From Paracyclopina nana (Eukaryota; Arthropoda; Copepoda; Cyclopoida; Cyclopettidae), in assembly GCA_019096065.1 (NCBI GenBank), contig JAGUCH010000003.1, forward strand, positions 3,100,001 through 3,164,000: a stretch of 64,000 bases of DNA, written 5' to 3'. Under the pieces are notes generated by a model. The model ran no database searches. It saw nothing but the letters and a program-made list of their open reading frames with translations, and had not been told where the DNA came from. A program made the position numbers and the translations under genes. Below, one piece after another: positions 36,021-45,871 of the stretch. Positions within the stretch are counted from its first letter, which is position 1. The number at the start of each line of letters is the position of its first letter.

Positions 36021-36653
36021 ATGGAGCCTACAGCACAAAAATTAATTATCAGAACTCCCGAATGGAAAAATACAGCTATACGGCTCATGAAGAAACATTG
36101 GATAGACAAACAACCAATTCCACCCCCAATTGGGATGACGAACCTTATGGACCGCGCCATGTTACACGAGCTGGCACGATTCGGCATCGACCAGTACGTA
36201 CAGCAAGTATGCACGCACAAAGCCTTTGTGATCAGAACTTACGAGCGCTTCATTCGCCCACCGTGGGAAAACGTAATCTCGCGAGACGAGATCGCAGCCT
36301 ACGACAACTCCTCATTGTACGAATTCGACGAGTTGGTTGGCCTGACCGAAGGCATTATTCATGGCCATAAAGGAGCAGCCTACAACAGGGCCATCAGGCA
36401 TCATTATTTGCGTAACCAGCACCACCCAGAACACTACGTCGACGGAAATGGCCAACCCTCTCCTATGCCATTTGCACCCCTCCTAGCAAGCGCCTTAGGT
36501 CTGATTGCCACACGCTGGGAGAAACAGCTACAGGGCGACCCACAAATCGACGACAAAACCTTGTTAATGATTGAGCCCCAAACATTGGACAATTACCATG
36601 AGCTTGACAAGATGCGAATTATGGGAATTACGTCTCTATTTAGGACACAATAA
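36021..36653 (+). CDS. DUF5662/HD-like accessory protein, copy 2
   Basis: 210 aa from ATG 36021, collinear with copy 1 over its length: HKAFV, SSLYEFDELVGLTEG, HYLRNQHHPEHY and PMPFAPL are shared. The first His of the HD pair is replaced by Tyr (YDNSS), so if the fold is metal-binding this copy may have lost or changed activity. The exact equal length and shared motifs indicate tandem duplication within the element followed by divergence. Confidence 0.7.
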   Translation: MEPTAQKLIIRTPEWKNTAIRLMKKHWIDKQPIPPPIGMTNLMDRAMLHELARFGIDQYVQQVCTHKAFVIRTYERFIRPPWENVISRDEIAAYDNSSLYEFDELVGLTEGIIHGHKGAAYNRAIRHHYLRNQHHPEHYVDGNGQPSPMPFAPLLASALGLIATRWEKQLQGDPQIDDKTLLMIEPQTLDNYHELDKMRIMGITSLFRTQ

Positions 36654-36758
36654 GCTAGAACCAACAATAGTAAATATGTATAATATATATATATAGAAAA
36701 TACAGCGCACTCTCGCACTCTAGTGCGTTATATAACCCCCAAATATTGCCTCAAATTC

Positions 36759-36840
36759 GGTTAGGGTGACCAGGTCACCATAACCTTTCACAACCTCCAT
36801 AAATAGTCACACACATCACACCAAATCTGGTTAGGGTGAT
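36759..36840 (+). repeat. Two internal copies of the PPT-like motif GGTTAGGGTGA
   Basis: GGTTAGGGTGAC at 36759-36770 and GGTTAGGGTGAT at 36829-36840 repeat the 12 bases that lie directly before the 3' LTR (44570-44581); preceding bases (CAAAT/AAATT) are also similar. The first copy is the left arm of a near-perfect palindrome, 36759-36785, with 13-base arms and one mismatch. Confidence 0.65.
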
Positions 36841-37090
36841 GTCCGTGACACCAGTGCGTAAAACGGAAGCCAAAAATAAGACAAAATTTTTTTTTGCCAC
36901 CCACCTTTTCCGAAGGGGGGGGAATGCGAGGCATACACACACGGATAGATCAATACGCTTTTTTGCATCAAATACGGTGTTTTATTTAGCAGATCTCAAA
37001 ACCTTAATTATGACACCCAAAAACAACTTTACTTCAGTCACATAAAACCAGATACAGCCGGCTGAATCACCCAACTGAGAGTTCAACAAC

Positions 37091-37127
37091 TATAAAAGGT
37101 TAAGCTCAATCAGCAAAGCCCTCATTC
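37091..37127 (+). promoter_or_regulatory. TATA + initiator core promoter
   Basis: TATAAAAGG starts at 37091 and TCATTC is at 37122-37127, placing the predicted +1 A at 37124, 33 bp from the TATA start. The downstream transcript is unclear; a basic 143-codon frame starts at ATG 37428 but overlaps antisense exons. Confidence 0.5.
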
Positions 37128-37311
37128 AGCATAAAAAGCAACCAGCGGAAGGACCGCATTGAGCGCTCTCTCAACGGAGCTATCACGGATCAATCATAGC
37201 CAGAGGAAATCGCTCATCAGTTGCCTCAGTTGAGTCTACCACATCAGCCTCGGAATCTTCAGAAATACGAAAGCGCAGCCCAGCGTGCTCAGCAGTTGGC
37301 CTTTTACAGAA

Positions 37312-38639
37312 ACCCTATCGGTGTACAAGACACCGGCCACCTGACAAAAAGAGAAAAATAAAACCTTCAAATTAGCACCGCACTGCAAACGAGACTCACC
37401 AGATTCACGCGCCCGCGCTTGCAACCAATGCCAAGCCTCCCAAAGGCACAGTTTTCCAAGGGGAACAAATATCATTTCGCAGCACGAGCCAAGACCAACC
37501 AGGTATACGCCTATCAGGAAACTTGTCCACGATGCGGCGGCGCCTCCAAGGGGAACAAAAATCATTTCGCTACACGAGCCGGGCCCATCCAGCCAACCGC
37601 ATTGGCCCCTCCCACTGGCCTCGGCCTCGCCCATTGGCCTGACCCCTCGAACATGCCGGACCACGCCTTCACAGAGAAGGCGGGGCCGCCCTCGAAGACC
37701 AAGGCGTCCCCACAGCACATTGACAAGTACAGGCCACAGCTATCGAACCAAACGCAGAGAGGCAAGCGACACGCCCAGTCCCGCCCATCGTCAGCGTGCC
37801 CCGCCCTCTCACCACGTCGGCCACCACGCCCTCGCCACGAAGATGGAATAGCAGGATAACTATAACGGCGATTTTTAAAAAACCACACTCTGTAACGAAA
37901 AAGAAAAAATATAACCCGTACTAATCACTTTGGTATAACAAAAATACTTACTTGACTTCCACTGAGGCCATTCAATGACTCGCCCATGCGAGAAGAAGCT
38001 CGAGCTCGGCCACTCCCACGTCTTGCGCTCGGCCACGCCCAGGACCTGACAATGACAAAGTCACACGCGAGCTCCGCCCGCCTGATCACCATGAGGATTA
38101 TTATAACAGCGATTTTTATAAAATCACATCCTGCAATAAAATCAAAATAAAAGTTATATATGCGCGATACTTCCGAAAAGAGATTACTTACTAGACTTCT
38201 ATAGAGTCATCGATGACCCGCTCCTCGAGTCCCAGGATTCGGACGACGAACCGGGATCCCCGGGGCAAGTCATGCGGCTCCAAGTAAAGCTGACTCACCA
38301 CCGGGAATAAAAACCGCGGTCGCCTCCGAAAAACCCACACGAGGAACGGCAACCCGAGGTATATTCGGCATACCAGCCCAGCCGCTACCGTAATTAAGAG
38401 GCTGACACAGCCCCAAAAAGCGGCCTAATCAAAGCCCTGGATAACAGAGCTACCTCAATTAAAAAAGTAAACAAAAATTGCAAAATTCCACTCACACTTT
38501 CTGGAGCCGCGACAGCCACGGCCGGCGCCACTGACGTCGAGGTCAGCCCAGTTCCACTATAAAACTGCAAATCCGGAAAAGTCAAGCCATAAAGCCACGA
38601 ATTCCCGAACAATTTTACCTCTCGCACTATAAAAGACAT
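37312..38639 (-). CDS. Antisense spliced unit with duplicated exons (candidate)
   Basis: A first small gene is consistent: ATG 38639, exon 38639-38496, GTGAGT donor, acceptor at 38454, exon 38453-38394, 67 aa and hydrophobic. Further down the strand are strong donors near 38297, 38190, 37951 and 37395, and pyrimidine-rich acceptors at 38131, 37890 and 37333. The exon starts at 38130 and 37889 are homologous (shared (I/L)KIAVI(I/V)IL, transmembrane-like), as are the donor regions before them, so a segment of about 240 bp was duplicated. A repeated SC(S/C)EMIFVPLG follows. Exon phases for the whole unit are not solved. TTTATT at 36981 is a likely antisense poly(A) signal. Confidence 0.45.
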
Positions 38640-38960
38640 TTCAGTCGCCTCAAGCAAAAATCACAAGTCCAAATAGAGCTACCAGACCAAAGTCAGCTAA
38701 AGTCCCCGTTCGCAATGCGCAAAAGCCAAAATGAACTTAGAACGCGTCAACTATGACATCTGGTACCTCTGCTAGACAACGCGACCATCTATTAGGACTC
38801 AGAAAAAGGCCAAACTTGCCCCGGAAACGCCGAAACTGCGAGCTACAATATCAAACGAAAGCAAGCAACCACCAAGTGAAATGCAATCGCCATGATTTAT
38901 TAAACAAGTAAAATTAGAAAACCATGAACAAATAACTATACATGCAATGTGAGGCTATAA

Positions 38961-40049
38961 TTACGAAGCGGCCGCGCCATCGTCATGAATTTCTACAAGA
39001 ACCTCAGCCTCGGTGGCATCACCAGCATTGTTACTAGCGCTCTTGATGGCTCCAAGTGCAACATCAACTTGTCTACCCAAATCATCAAGGATCACACGCT
39101 GGGCCACCGTGCAAAGTGCCCCGTTGACCTTATCATGCAGCGCCTGATGCGCTGCCCGATTGCGAGCCTCTATACCCGCAATTAGCCCCTCCACACTTGG
39201 ACCCGCTACACTCGGGCGTAGCCCACCAGCCGCCGCCACGGTGCCACCAACAGCTTTTTGGCCCGTTTTAGCCGCTGATCCACGCTTCTTACGGCCACTT
39301 CTACTCGCATCATCAGACGAATCCTCCTGCTTCTCGGCCGACAGAACTTGAACAGTGCTTGTTCCTCCCCCTCCAACGACCACCTGCTGGAGTTCGACAT
39401 CATAAGTCACAGGCTCACTCGGGGGAAAACGACGGTGGTATCGGTTCAAACACCAATTGTCGAGGCGACGATACCCCCAGATGCAGCCCCAGGCCAATGC
39501 CGACAAAATAATCTGCAACAAAAAAGGCCGAGCATAAGATTGAGCCCTCAAAAAGGAAGTCAACTAGAACTTACTATGATCCACACACCAAAGGAAATGG
39601 TGCCGAAAATGCCAAGCAAATCCACACTTTCGGGTCCAGCCGGCTCGCCCTTGGGAGCACCCGGGCAACCAGGTGCGGCCTCCGATGAAAATGCAAATCG
39701 CGGAGCAGCTGTGGTGAATTGGGCCACCGCTGTAGTCACTTTATCCACTATTTCACTGACTGGCAAATCCTATCAAGCATAAATATAAGCATACAGAATT
39801 ACTATTAGATTAAAAAATTTGCATTACTGGAAAGTACAAGTCGACCACCTCGCCCAAATTGAACGACCGCAGTGATTGGAGCACAGCCGATAATTTGGTG
39901 CAGGGAAAGGCAGTCCAAAACTGCTCTGCATAATATCGGTCTGCCTCAAATTCCTCCCGGCCCAAAGAGAGCTCATAAAGCAGCCGACCAAAGTAATGTC
40001 TTACCTCAGTACTGCCCGCCTCTTTAGCAGACGGGAGAACGAAACTCAT
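38961..40049 (-). CDS. Antisense three-exon membrane protein gene
   Basis: Exons 40049-39828, 39769-39575 and 39512-38961 have lengths of 222, 195 and 552 bases, all phase 0, giving 322 aa without stops; introns are 58 and 62 bp with GTAATG and GTAAGT donors and AG acceptors. A single transmembrane helix spans the second splice join (LLGIFGTISFGVWII then IILSALAW), followed by a basic stop-transfer end. The C-terminal tail is Ala/Gly-rich with a GRKKRG cluster. A TTTATT (AATAAA on this strand) is at 38896. I recognise no family. It runs opposite to gag-pol inside the element, a position reminiscent of antisense genes of some retroviruses. Confidence 0.75.
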
Positions 40050-40854
40050 GTCTCGTATATATGTGCGTACAGGAGCAATACCTCGAGCTTAATGAGAAAT
40101 AATCACCTTTCTTCCTGGCAGCCACAGATCGCGCCCCAGATCATCTCCCCCCGCGAAAGACATCGCGCATGCAATATCAAATCAGCAATAAATCAGGGAC
40201 ATCATAAACGCCCCCTTTTAAAAAGCGGTAGAGAGAAAAATACAAACCGGTTTTCGCATCTTGAAAACGAGACTATGCAACTGCAAGTCGAGCTCACTCC
40301 CCGCAGCGAGGTCACATTTCCTCAACACAGCTTTAAACACTCATCGCGCCATAAATCATGCTGACGTCAGCATTTAGCTCGAGCACTGATCTCGCCACAG
40401 ATGAGTGATGAGGGGAAAAAATGAATGCAAAAATTAACTAAAATATTAAGATATAAAAATGCACAATGGGTTCAGGCACCCTGAAAACGAGTGAATGGCC
40501 CGCTCATAACGCTTCGTCTAAATTCCGAATTCCCACTGCTCGAAACGAGACAAGAAACAAGACCATAAATCTTAGAGATGAACACTTACTACATTAAAAT
40601 TGCGAGAAAGAAACATAAAGCAGGGGGACGAAGTCAAAATTCCCCATGGCCATAATGCATGAGGAGTTATAACACATTACTTGAGTAAAACTCAGGACCG
40701 CTCAATCGTCATCATTATTCTTGCTTGTACAGTCTTACCAGAAAAGAGGGCTTAGCCCCAGGACAAAAACCCACGCTTTAAAAATAACCGGTTCTCGAGT
40801 GCTCAACCCTTTGTGACCACAAGGTCACACAGAAATGGGCCAGCCAGAGATGCA
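40050..40854. other. Non-coding spacer inside the element
   Basis: Contains the presumed antisense promoter near 40050-40150 and AT-rich spacer. A palindromic TGTGACC/GGTCACA pair at 40811-40827 resembles the GGTCA-type repeats at 36759 and 44514-44560. No gene seen. Confidence 0.4.
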
Positions 40855-40891
40855 GATAAATACAGCTTGCAAAAATGAGAAGGATTCATTC
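40855..40891 (+). promoter_or_regulatory. TATA-like + initiator core promoter for the spliced accessory gene
   Basis: GATAAATA at 40855-40862 and TCATTC at 40886-40891; predicted +1 A at 40888, 32 bp from the TATA-like box and 61 bp before the accessory start codon. Confidence 0.5.
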
Positions 40892-40948
40892 CCCTCGCAA
40901 CCAGCATTGCAGCCAGCACTACGACTACGTTAAGCCCCACGAAACAAA

Positions 40949-42177
40949 ATGAGCCAAGATAACCAAGCCGAGACCCCCAGGGTCCCTCTAGGCCCCATGG
41001 AAGTCGACCGTAGCGACACTCAGGAAACTCCAGCTCATCCCAACAATGAACGTGAGGTCGACTACGACACACCCGCAGAACCTGAGCGGCCCACCCTGGA
41101 AAAATGGGCACGCGATCTCGACTACTACTACAGCTTAGAGGAGCTAACCGCGCACCACACTCCTGAGCGCTTTATCGAGGGCCTAATAGCAATAGAAAAA
41201 GCCCGACAACCAGTGCAAAGCCCATTTATTCGCCAATTGAACTTATTAAAAGGTACACTAAAAAGTAACTCTCTTTTATTAACTTGTCAAGCTCATTGAC
41301 ACATTATAAATCAGGTCCCAGGCCAGAAGTTCAGTGGGGCATGCAACTGGAAGCCTGGCCCATGAAAAATGGCGAGCGATATGAGCCATCCTCTTTTCGC
41401 CAACCAATACGCATCCGTAACTTAGCAAGGTTGACCTTCGAGATCCGCCCCGGAGCAGCTGAAAGCGACGAGATTCCACGAGTAGCCCTAGTTCTTCTGG
41501 GCGGAGAAGAGGCTAACCCATACCCACTGTACAACACAACGGGCACCGCACTTGAGATCCAAGACATGTGTCCAGTACTGAGTCCCACACTGGGCTCCCA
41601 CTATAAGGTGGCCACCATCGGAAACGAAGGCTTGCCCGGTGTCTTCGTAGAAGCACCGGTGCGCAACCGAAAAGTCGACGTTTTGATTAAACTCGACGAG
41701 TCTTACGTAGAGCCCTCCTTATACATCGACCCGTCCACCATTGCAGTCCAGATCCTGGTGATCTCGCCGGAGTATCTGGCCAACGGCCTGCTTAGTTTTG
41801 GAAGCTTCTTCCCACTCAAAGTAGACATGCGCTACCAAGCCTGCCCGGAGGTCCAATCCTTCATCGCTCAGCTTGAAGAGGAGAATCCCCGCATGGTGCG
41901 CTACTTGCAAGGATGTTTCACCCTGCAGGAGCGTAAAGCCCTACAACAACGCCAGCGAGAATATAAGGAACGTGAGAATAGAGAACGGATCACTTCACCA
42001 CCGACAAGTTACGCAGCCGCTGCTAGAGCCAGTCATCGCCCAGCGCCCTCCAGAAGACCAGAGAGGACCGAGCCCTCGACCCAAATCGAGCGGGAAATCG
42101 CGTCCGCGCTTGAGCAGCTCGAGCCCAATAAAAGAGAACGCCTAAAAAGGGAGCTGCTCAGCATGGTGAAAAAATAA
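40949..42177 (+). CDS. Spliced accessory protein, unknown function
   Basis: Exons 40949-41252 and 41315-42177, 388 aa. The 62-bp intron (AAAAG|GTACAC ... AAATCAG|GTCCC) restores the frame exactly. The N-terminus is acidic and proline-rich (about 1-60); the middle (about 110-280) is a compact mixed domain; the C-terminus is highly charged, with a predicted coiled coil ending ELLSMVKK. No signal peptide, so probably internal or a structural/regulatory protein. It has its own TATA/Inr pair upstream and AATAAA overlapping the stop. No family recognised. Confidence 0.75.
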
Positions 42178-42399
42178 ACCGATGACCTCACTCCACCATT
42201 GAAACTTACCGAAACGACCCCGGACCTCTGCGAGAACAGGATTGCACAATTGCCTTGTACATAATTGTCAACAAAAATTCCCATAACATTTTTGAATCGA
42301 TGCTTACTAACCACAGAACTGGCGCCAGCATGAATGAAATAAAAATACTTGCATACCACACAAATGCGCGAGTTCTTCCCAGACGCGCGCCCGACCAAC

Positions 42400-42520
42400 A
42401 AATGCATCCCAAAGATGCACTTTTACAGCACAAATTCGCACGCTCGGGACCAGAAAAATGCAGCCTAAAAATGCACTTTTGCAGTATAAATTAGAGGCCC
42501 CTTGTAAATTGCACTCAGTT
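42400..42520 (+). promoter_or_regulatory. Env promoter with a duplicated upstream box, TATA and initiator
   Basis: A block of about 38 bp (AAATGCATCCCAAAGATGCA...) at 42400-42437 is repeated at 42456-42493. The second copy ends in TATAAA (42485-42490); the first has CACAAA there. TCAGTT lies at 42515-42520, putting +1 at 42517, 32 bp from TATA and 29 bp before the env start codon. The spacing and Inr match arthropod core promoters. Confidence 0.65.
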
Positions 42521-42545
42521 CAACAAGACCAACGTTAAATGCAAC

Positions 42546-44324
42546 ATGAAAGTGTTCATTCACGCAACCGCTTACTTAATATTAGCACTTGCTGACATCT
42601 CTGCGCCCGCATTTATTCACGAATATGGGCAAGTGCCGGAGAATTCGATTTGCATGAACAACTTCGCACTTAGGCCGTACCGTCGACTATATCATGTGCA
42701 AGAAGAAGCTGAAATGACAGTGCTGGACCTTGAGCCTTACGCACAAGCGCTAACCAATGTCAGGGCCGAAACGAAAGACTCGTTAGTGAAAATACGCCGC
42801 CACCCTCAAGATTTAAGCGTCCCCCGATTCCTGATGGACTACAACAATAAAATAGTAGCCCTGACCAATGGAGACGTGAAAGATTTGGACAAATTGTGTA
42901 ACGAAAGGATCCCCGGCTTCGAGGGATTCGAACCCGAGTCAAACGAAGAAATGTCCGAATTTCTACGTAAGGCATTAATCCTACGGTCTGGCTCGGGAAA
43001 TAAACACACGTTTAATATGAAGATCGACGTGGTCTTTAAATCCATTGTGACCCTCGATAAAAAACTGGTATTCGAAAACATGGAAGGAGCAGAGCCCAGT
43101 GGCACCTACGTCGAGGGCTTTCCTACACTCACAGTTGAAACAGAGCCACAATTTCCCAGCAAAATCAAGAAAATGACCGTGTTTCCACCCGTCACCGCAG
43201 TGCAAGACGCAGTCTGCCAGCGCAAATATCCTGCCTTGATAAACGACAAAAGCGCCTTCAACAAGTTCACCAACACAGTAGACTCATACCTGAGAAAAAT
43301 GGAAAGCGCCATCAAAGTCTTAGGCGAGTTAGCGCTCTCCGGATCAGCCCGCGAGTTTGCGACAAACATGATTAGAAAAGCCAAGAAAGCAACATTACCT
43401 GCCGCTCTCCGGCAGGCAGTACAAACCATAGAAAAAATCTCCAGAATAGTAAAAGTAGGTGGCATCGATAGCGAAGAACTTAACACCTTCATGGGAGGCC
43501 TCAAGCTAGTAGCCCAGTTCAGCAAAGCCATAAGAAGATTAAAGAATGTATATCGCTTTCCATACGCGAACGAAGCAACCGAGGAACTCGATGAAATCAG
43601 ATACGTGGGGATTGCCAACACTATCGAGGCCAACGACTACGTAATCCGAGGGGTAATGCGTCAAGACTCGCGAGATCCTGATCCGGAAACAGCTTACCTC
43701 ATAATTAGCAGAAGCCTGGACGGCAAGATTCTAAGGCCCAAATACTTAACACAGTACAAGAAGAAGGCCTACGTGACGAACGAGTTGCCTAACTACACCG
43801 ATTGCTACGAGGAGGAAGACGGGACCATCGTGTGCGAGCCCAACGAGTATCAGCCTACTCCCCAGGAGACACTATGCGCACACAGCCTGTTAGGAAAGGC
43901 AATAGATGACCCATTCGAAGTGTGTGAGCTCCAGCAACTAGGCGATAACACGCTCACACCCGTGGACTGCGACTTATACACAGGAATTGCAAACGTGGTC
44001 AAGGAAACTACCCTCAACCGCACTTGTGCAGAGGACGACACGCAAAAACTCATCCTGGAGCCCGGATCTTATCAAATCAAGTCGAACTGCCAACTGGAGC
44101 TGAATGATCAAACCATCGGCGTGCCAGAAATGGCCAAGGAGTCAGACATCGCACAATACATACACAAACTGCCGGAGAAGACCTGGCTCAATATTTTCAC
44201 TCGATGGGAAGTATATACCACCGTGGCATGCCTCTCAGGAGCCATCGGACTAATACTGGCCTGCATAATCTGGAGAAAACGACATCAATGCTGTAAAACG
44301 CGGCCTACACGACCAACGAGATGA
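42546..44324 (+). CDS. env: Envelope-like transmembrane glycoprotein
   Basis: 592 aa from ATG 42546. An N-terminal signal peptide (about residues 1-20), a large ectodomain with dispersed cysteines and N-glycosylation sites (NYTD, NRTC), a transmembrane helix near residues 558-580 (CLSGAIGLILACIIW) and a short basic tail with two Cys. Layout and position before the 3' LTR are those of Env in errantivirus-like elements. I see no clear fusion peptide or cleavage site, and cannot assign it to a known Env class. No frame breaks. Confidence 0.8.
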   Translation: MKVFIHATAYLILALADISAPAFIHEYGQVPENSICMNNFALRPYRRLYHVQEEAEMTVLDLEPYAQALTNVRAETKDSLVKIRRHPQDLSVPRFLMDYNNKIVALTNGDVKDLDKLCNERIPGFEGFEPESNEEMSEFLRKALILRSGSGNKHTFNMKIDVVFKSIVTLDKKLVFENMEGAEPSGTYVEGFPTLTVETEPQFPSKIKKMTVFPPVTAVQDAVCQRKYPALINDKSAFNKFTNTVDSYLRKMESAIKVLGELALSGSAREFATNMIRKAKKATLPAALRQAVQTIEKISRIVKVGGIDSEELNTFMGGLKLVAQFSKAIRRLKNVYRFPYANEATEELDEIRYVGIANTIEANDYVIRGVMRQDSRDPDPETAYLIISRSLDGKILRPKYLTQYKKKAYVTNELPNYTDCYEEEDGTIVCEPNEYQPTPQETLCAHSLLGKAIDDPFEVCELQQLGDNTLTPVDCDLYTGIANVVKETTLNRTCAEDDTQKLILEPGSYQIKSNCQLELNDQTIGVPEMAKESDIAQYIHKLPEKTWLNIFTRWEVYTTVACLSGAIGLILACIIWRKRHQCCKTRPTRPTR

Positions 44325-44569
44325 AGGGGCTCACGCGACACCGAAGAGACGCGATCACTGCAAACGCGACAACGATATAGCGATAAATTGGCCAACAATT
44401 TAACTCCACTCACCACATACCCCTCAACTTCTAGACTAGAATAAATACTGCAACTAACTTCTCATCAGGGAACATCCCCCACGTCCTGTGGCCGCCCTTT
44501 CTTTTATTTTTTAGGTTAGTGACCTCGTCATCCAAGGTCACACTGGACTTGGCCTCCGAGGTCAAAATT

Positions 44570-44581
44570 GGTTAGGGTGAT
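44570..44581 (+). promoter_or_regulatory. Polypurine-tract-like sequence before the 3' LTR
   Basis: GGTTAGGGTGAT abuts the 3' LTR where the plus-strand primer is made in LTR elements. It is purine-rich rather than purely purine. The repeats at 36759 and 36829 support it being a selected motif. Confidence 0.5.
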
Positions 44582-45182
44582 TGAAGCGTGACATATAGTG
44601 GGGGCCCGATGAGCGCAGGCAGCGCGCAGGCAGCTTCATAGAGGACGAGAGCGAGGGAAGGCGCCGAGCAAGGAACGAGCCGGATCATCCAGGAGTCGCT
44701 TGTGGGACGCCATATCGCGATGTCCAATTAAGTTTTGCTGTACTTAGTGATTGCAGACTTGAGACCTGGAGGGTCTAAGATAGCAATAAAAGCAGCCTAT
44801 TGAATAACAAAACAGTGGTTTTTAGTGAACAAACTCCATCGAGAACTCAGCCTTTCAACCTGAGTTGTTCGCGTAGCGCTGACTTGAAGCCTCAGTTCAT
44901 CCAGAGGCCTCTCAATTCGGTAGTGATCCTACGGTGTGGGATATCTCGCCTCTCAAGAGTCTCGTCTCCGGAACTGGAGGTGCATAGACGCTATAGAGCC
45001 TTGAGGTCACAAGGGGCCGAGGAAGAGGCCGATCAGGACTGTCGTACCGGCCAGTCCACGAGGAGACCAGAGTGGTAGACTAGAGAGGTAGAGGCCCCTC
45101 GTCCCAAGGGGAAGCCGATCGAGCCTCAGAGTGCAGAATACGTATTTAGGCCTCTGAGGCCCCGGTCATTCAACCCCTTTCA
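44582..45182 (+). repeat. 3' LTR
   Basis: 601 bp, same ends as the 5' copy, AATAAA at 44785. Followed by CCTT, the same four bases that precede the 5' LTR. Confidence 0.95.
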
Positions 45183-45273
45183 CCTTTCGCCCCTTATCAA
45201 AAGTGCTTGTCCAATATGTTTCACTCCATCGCATAATTAAGCGTGCTTATGGTGCAAAGCCATTTTGGTATAT

Positions 45274-45832
45274 CTGTTGAAATCCGTGTCCGCAAAAATC
45301 CGTGCCGTTATATTCCGCTCCGTAAAAATGCTCACCGTCAAAAACCGTTCAGTCAAAATCATCTCAGTTAAAAACCATTCAATATATTTTTGAAGAGCAG
45401 GGATAAAATCATTAGTGTTTTATGGCAATGAATCAATGCAAGGCCTTTGTCCCTGAAGTGGTCGAATTGACTGGTAATGGGGGCTGAAAGACCCATGACT
45501 CATTGTAATAGAGATCCAAATAAACACATTTTATCGCTATCTAGTGAAAAAATATGGGAAGTATTGGAGTGAAAAGGGCCATAATAATTTTGTTTTCCTT
45601 AGAAATATCAAAGTTAATAAAAAAAAACCAGCGCAATCACTGTAGCAACTTTTTTAATTGAACTCACCTAGCCATCAAAAGAAAAAGACTACCTACAAGT
45701 ATTTGGGGATTATCGGAGATTTACGGAGCTGATTATCACGGAACGGATTTTTACGGAACGGAATATTACAGCACGGATTTTCACGGAACGGAAAATAACG
45801 GCACGGATTTTTGCGGTCACGGATTTGAACAG
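45274..45832. mobile_element. Inverted-repeat element built on CCGT motifs
   Basis: Left end CTGTTGAAATCCGTGTCCGC (45274 on) pairs with right end GCGGTCACGGATTTGAACAG (ending 45832). The arms contain several short direct repeats of the type AAAATCCGTNCCGT. About 560 bp, non-coding, between the retroelement and the PNPLA8 3' end. Confidence 0.65.
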
Positions 45833-45871
45833 TTTGAACAGTACATTCGCCATTTTGATTATTGCCTTTAT

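Larger units (their letters stand above)
36654..37311. other. Non-coding spacer with PPT-like repeats and a core promoter
   Basis: Holds an AT microsatellite near 36680-36700, the PPT-like copies, an antisense poly(A) signal (TTTATT, 36981) and a + strand TATA/Inr pair at 37091-37127. No convincing gene. Confidence 0.5.
22529..45186 (+). mobile_element. Giant Ty3/gypsy-type LTR retroelement with env and accessory genes
   Basis: The element spans 22533-45182 (22,650 bp) between two 601-bp direct repeats, flanked by CCTT at 22529-22532 and 45183-45186. Order on the + strand: LTR, primer-binding site, 2-kb leader, gag, pol, an in-frame ORF after one TGA, two DUF5662-like genes, a spliced accessory gene, env, LTR. 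Two spliced transcription units run antisense between 36.9 and 40.1 kb. The core enzymes are gypsy-like by RT and integrase motifs, but the size is two to four times that of ordinary elements. Only three LTR differences and no broken core ORFs indicate a recent insertion that may still be functional. Confidence 0.93.

Noticed and set aside
37419..37859. Basic proline-rich + strand ORF
   Set aside because: It overlaps better-supported antisense exons; composition is that expected from a GC-rich shadow frame. A + strand promoter at 37091 leaves some doubt.
41719..42407. Antisense frames over the accessory gene and env promoter
   Set aside because: No splice sites or poly(A) signal to support them, unlike the antisense units at 37-40 kb.
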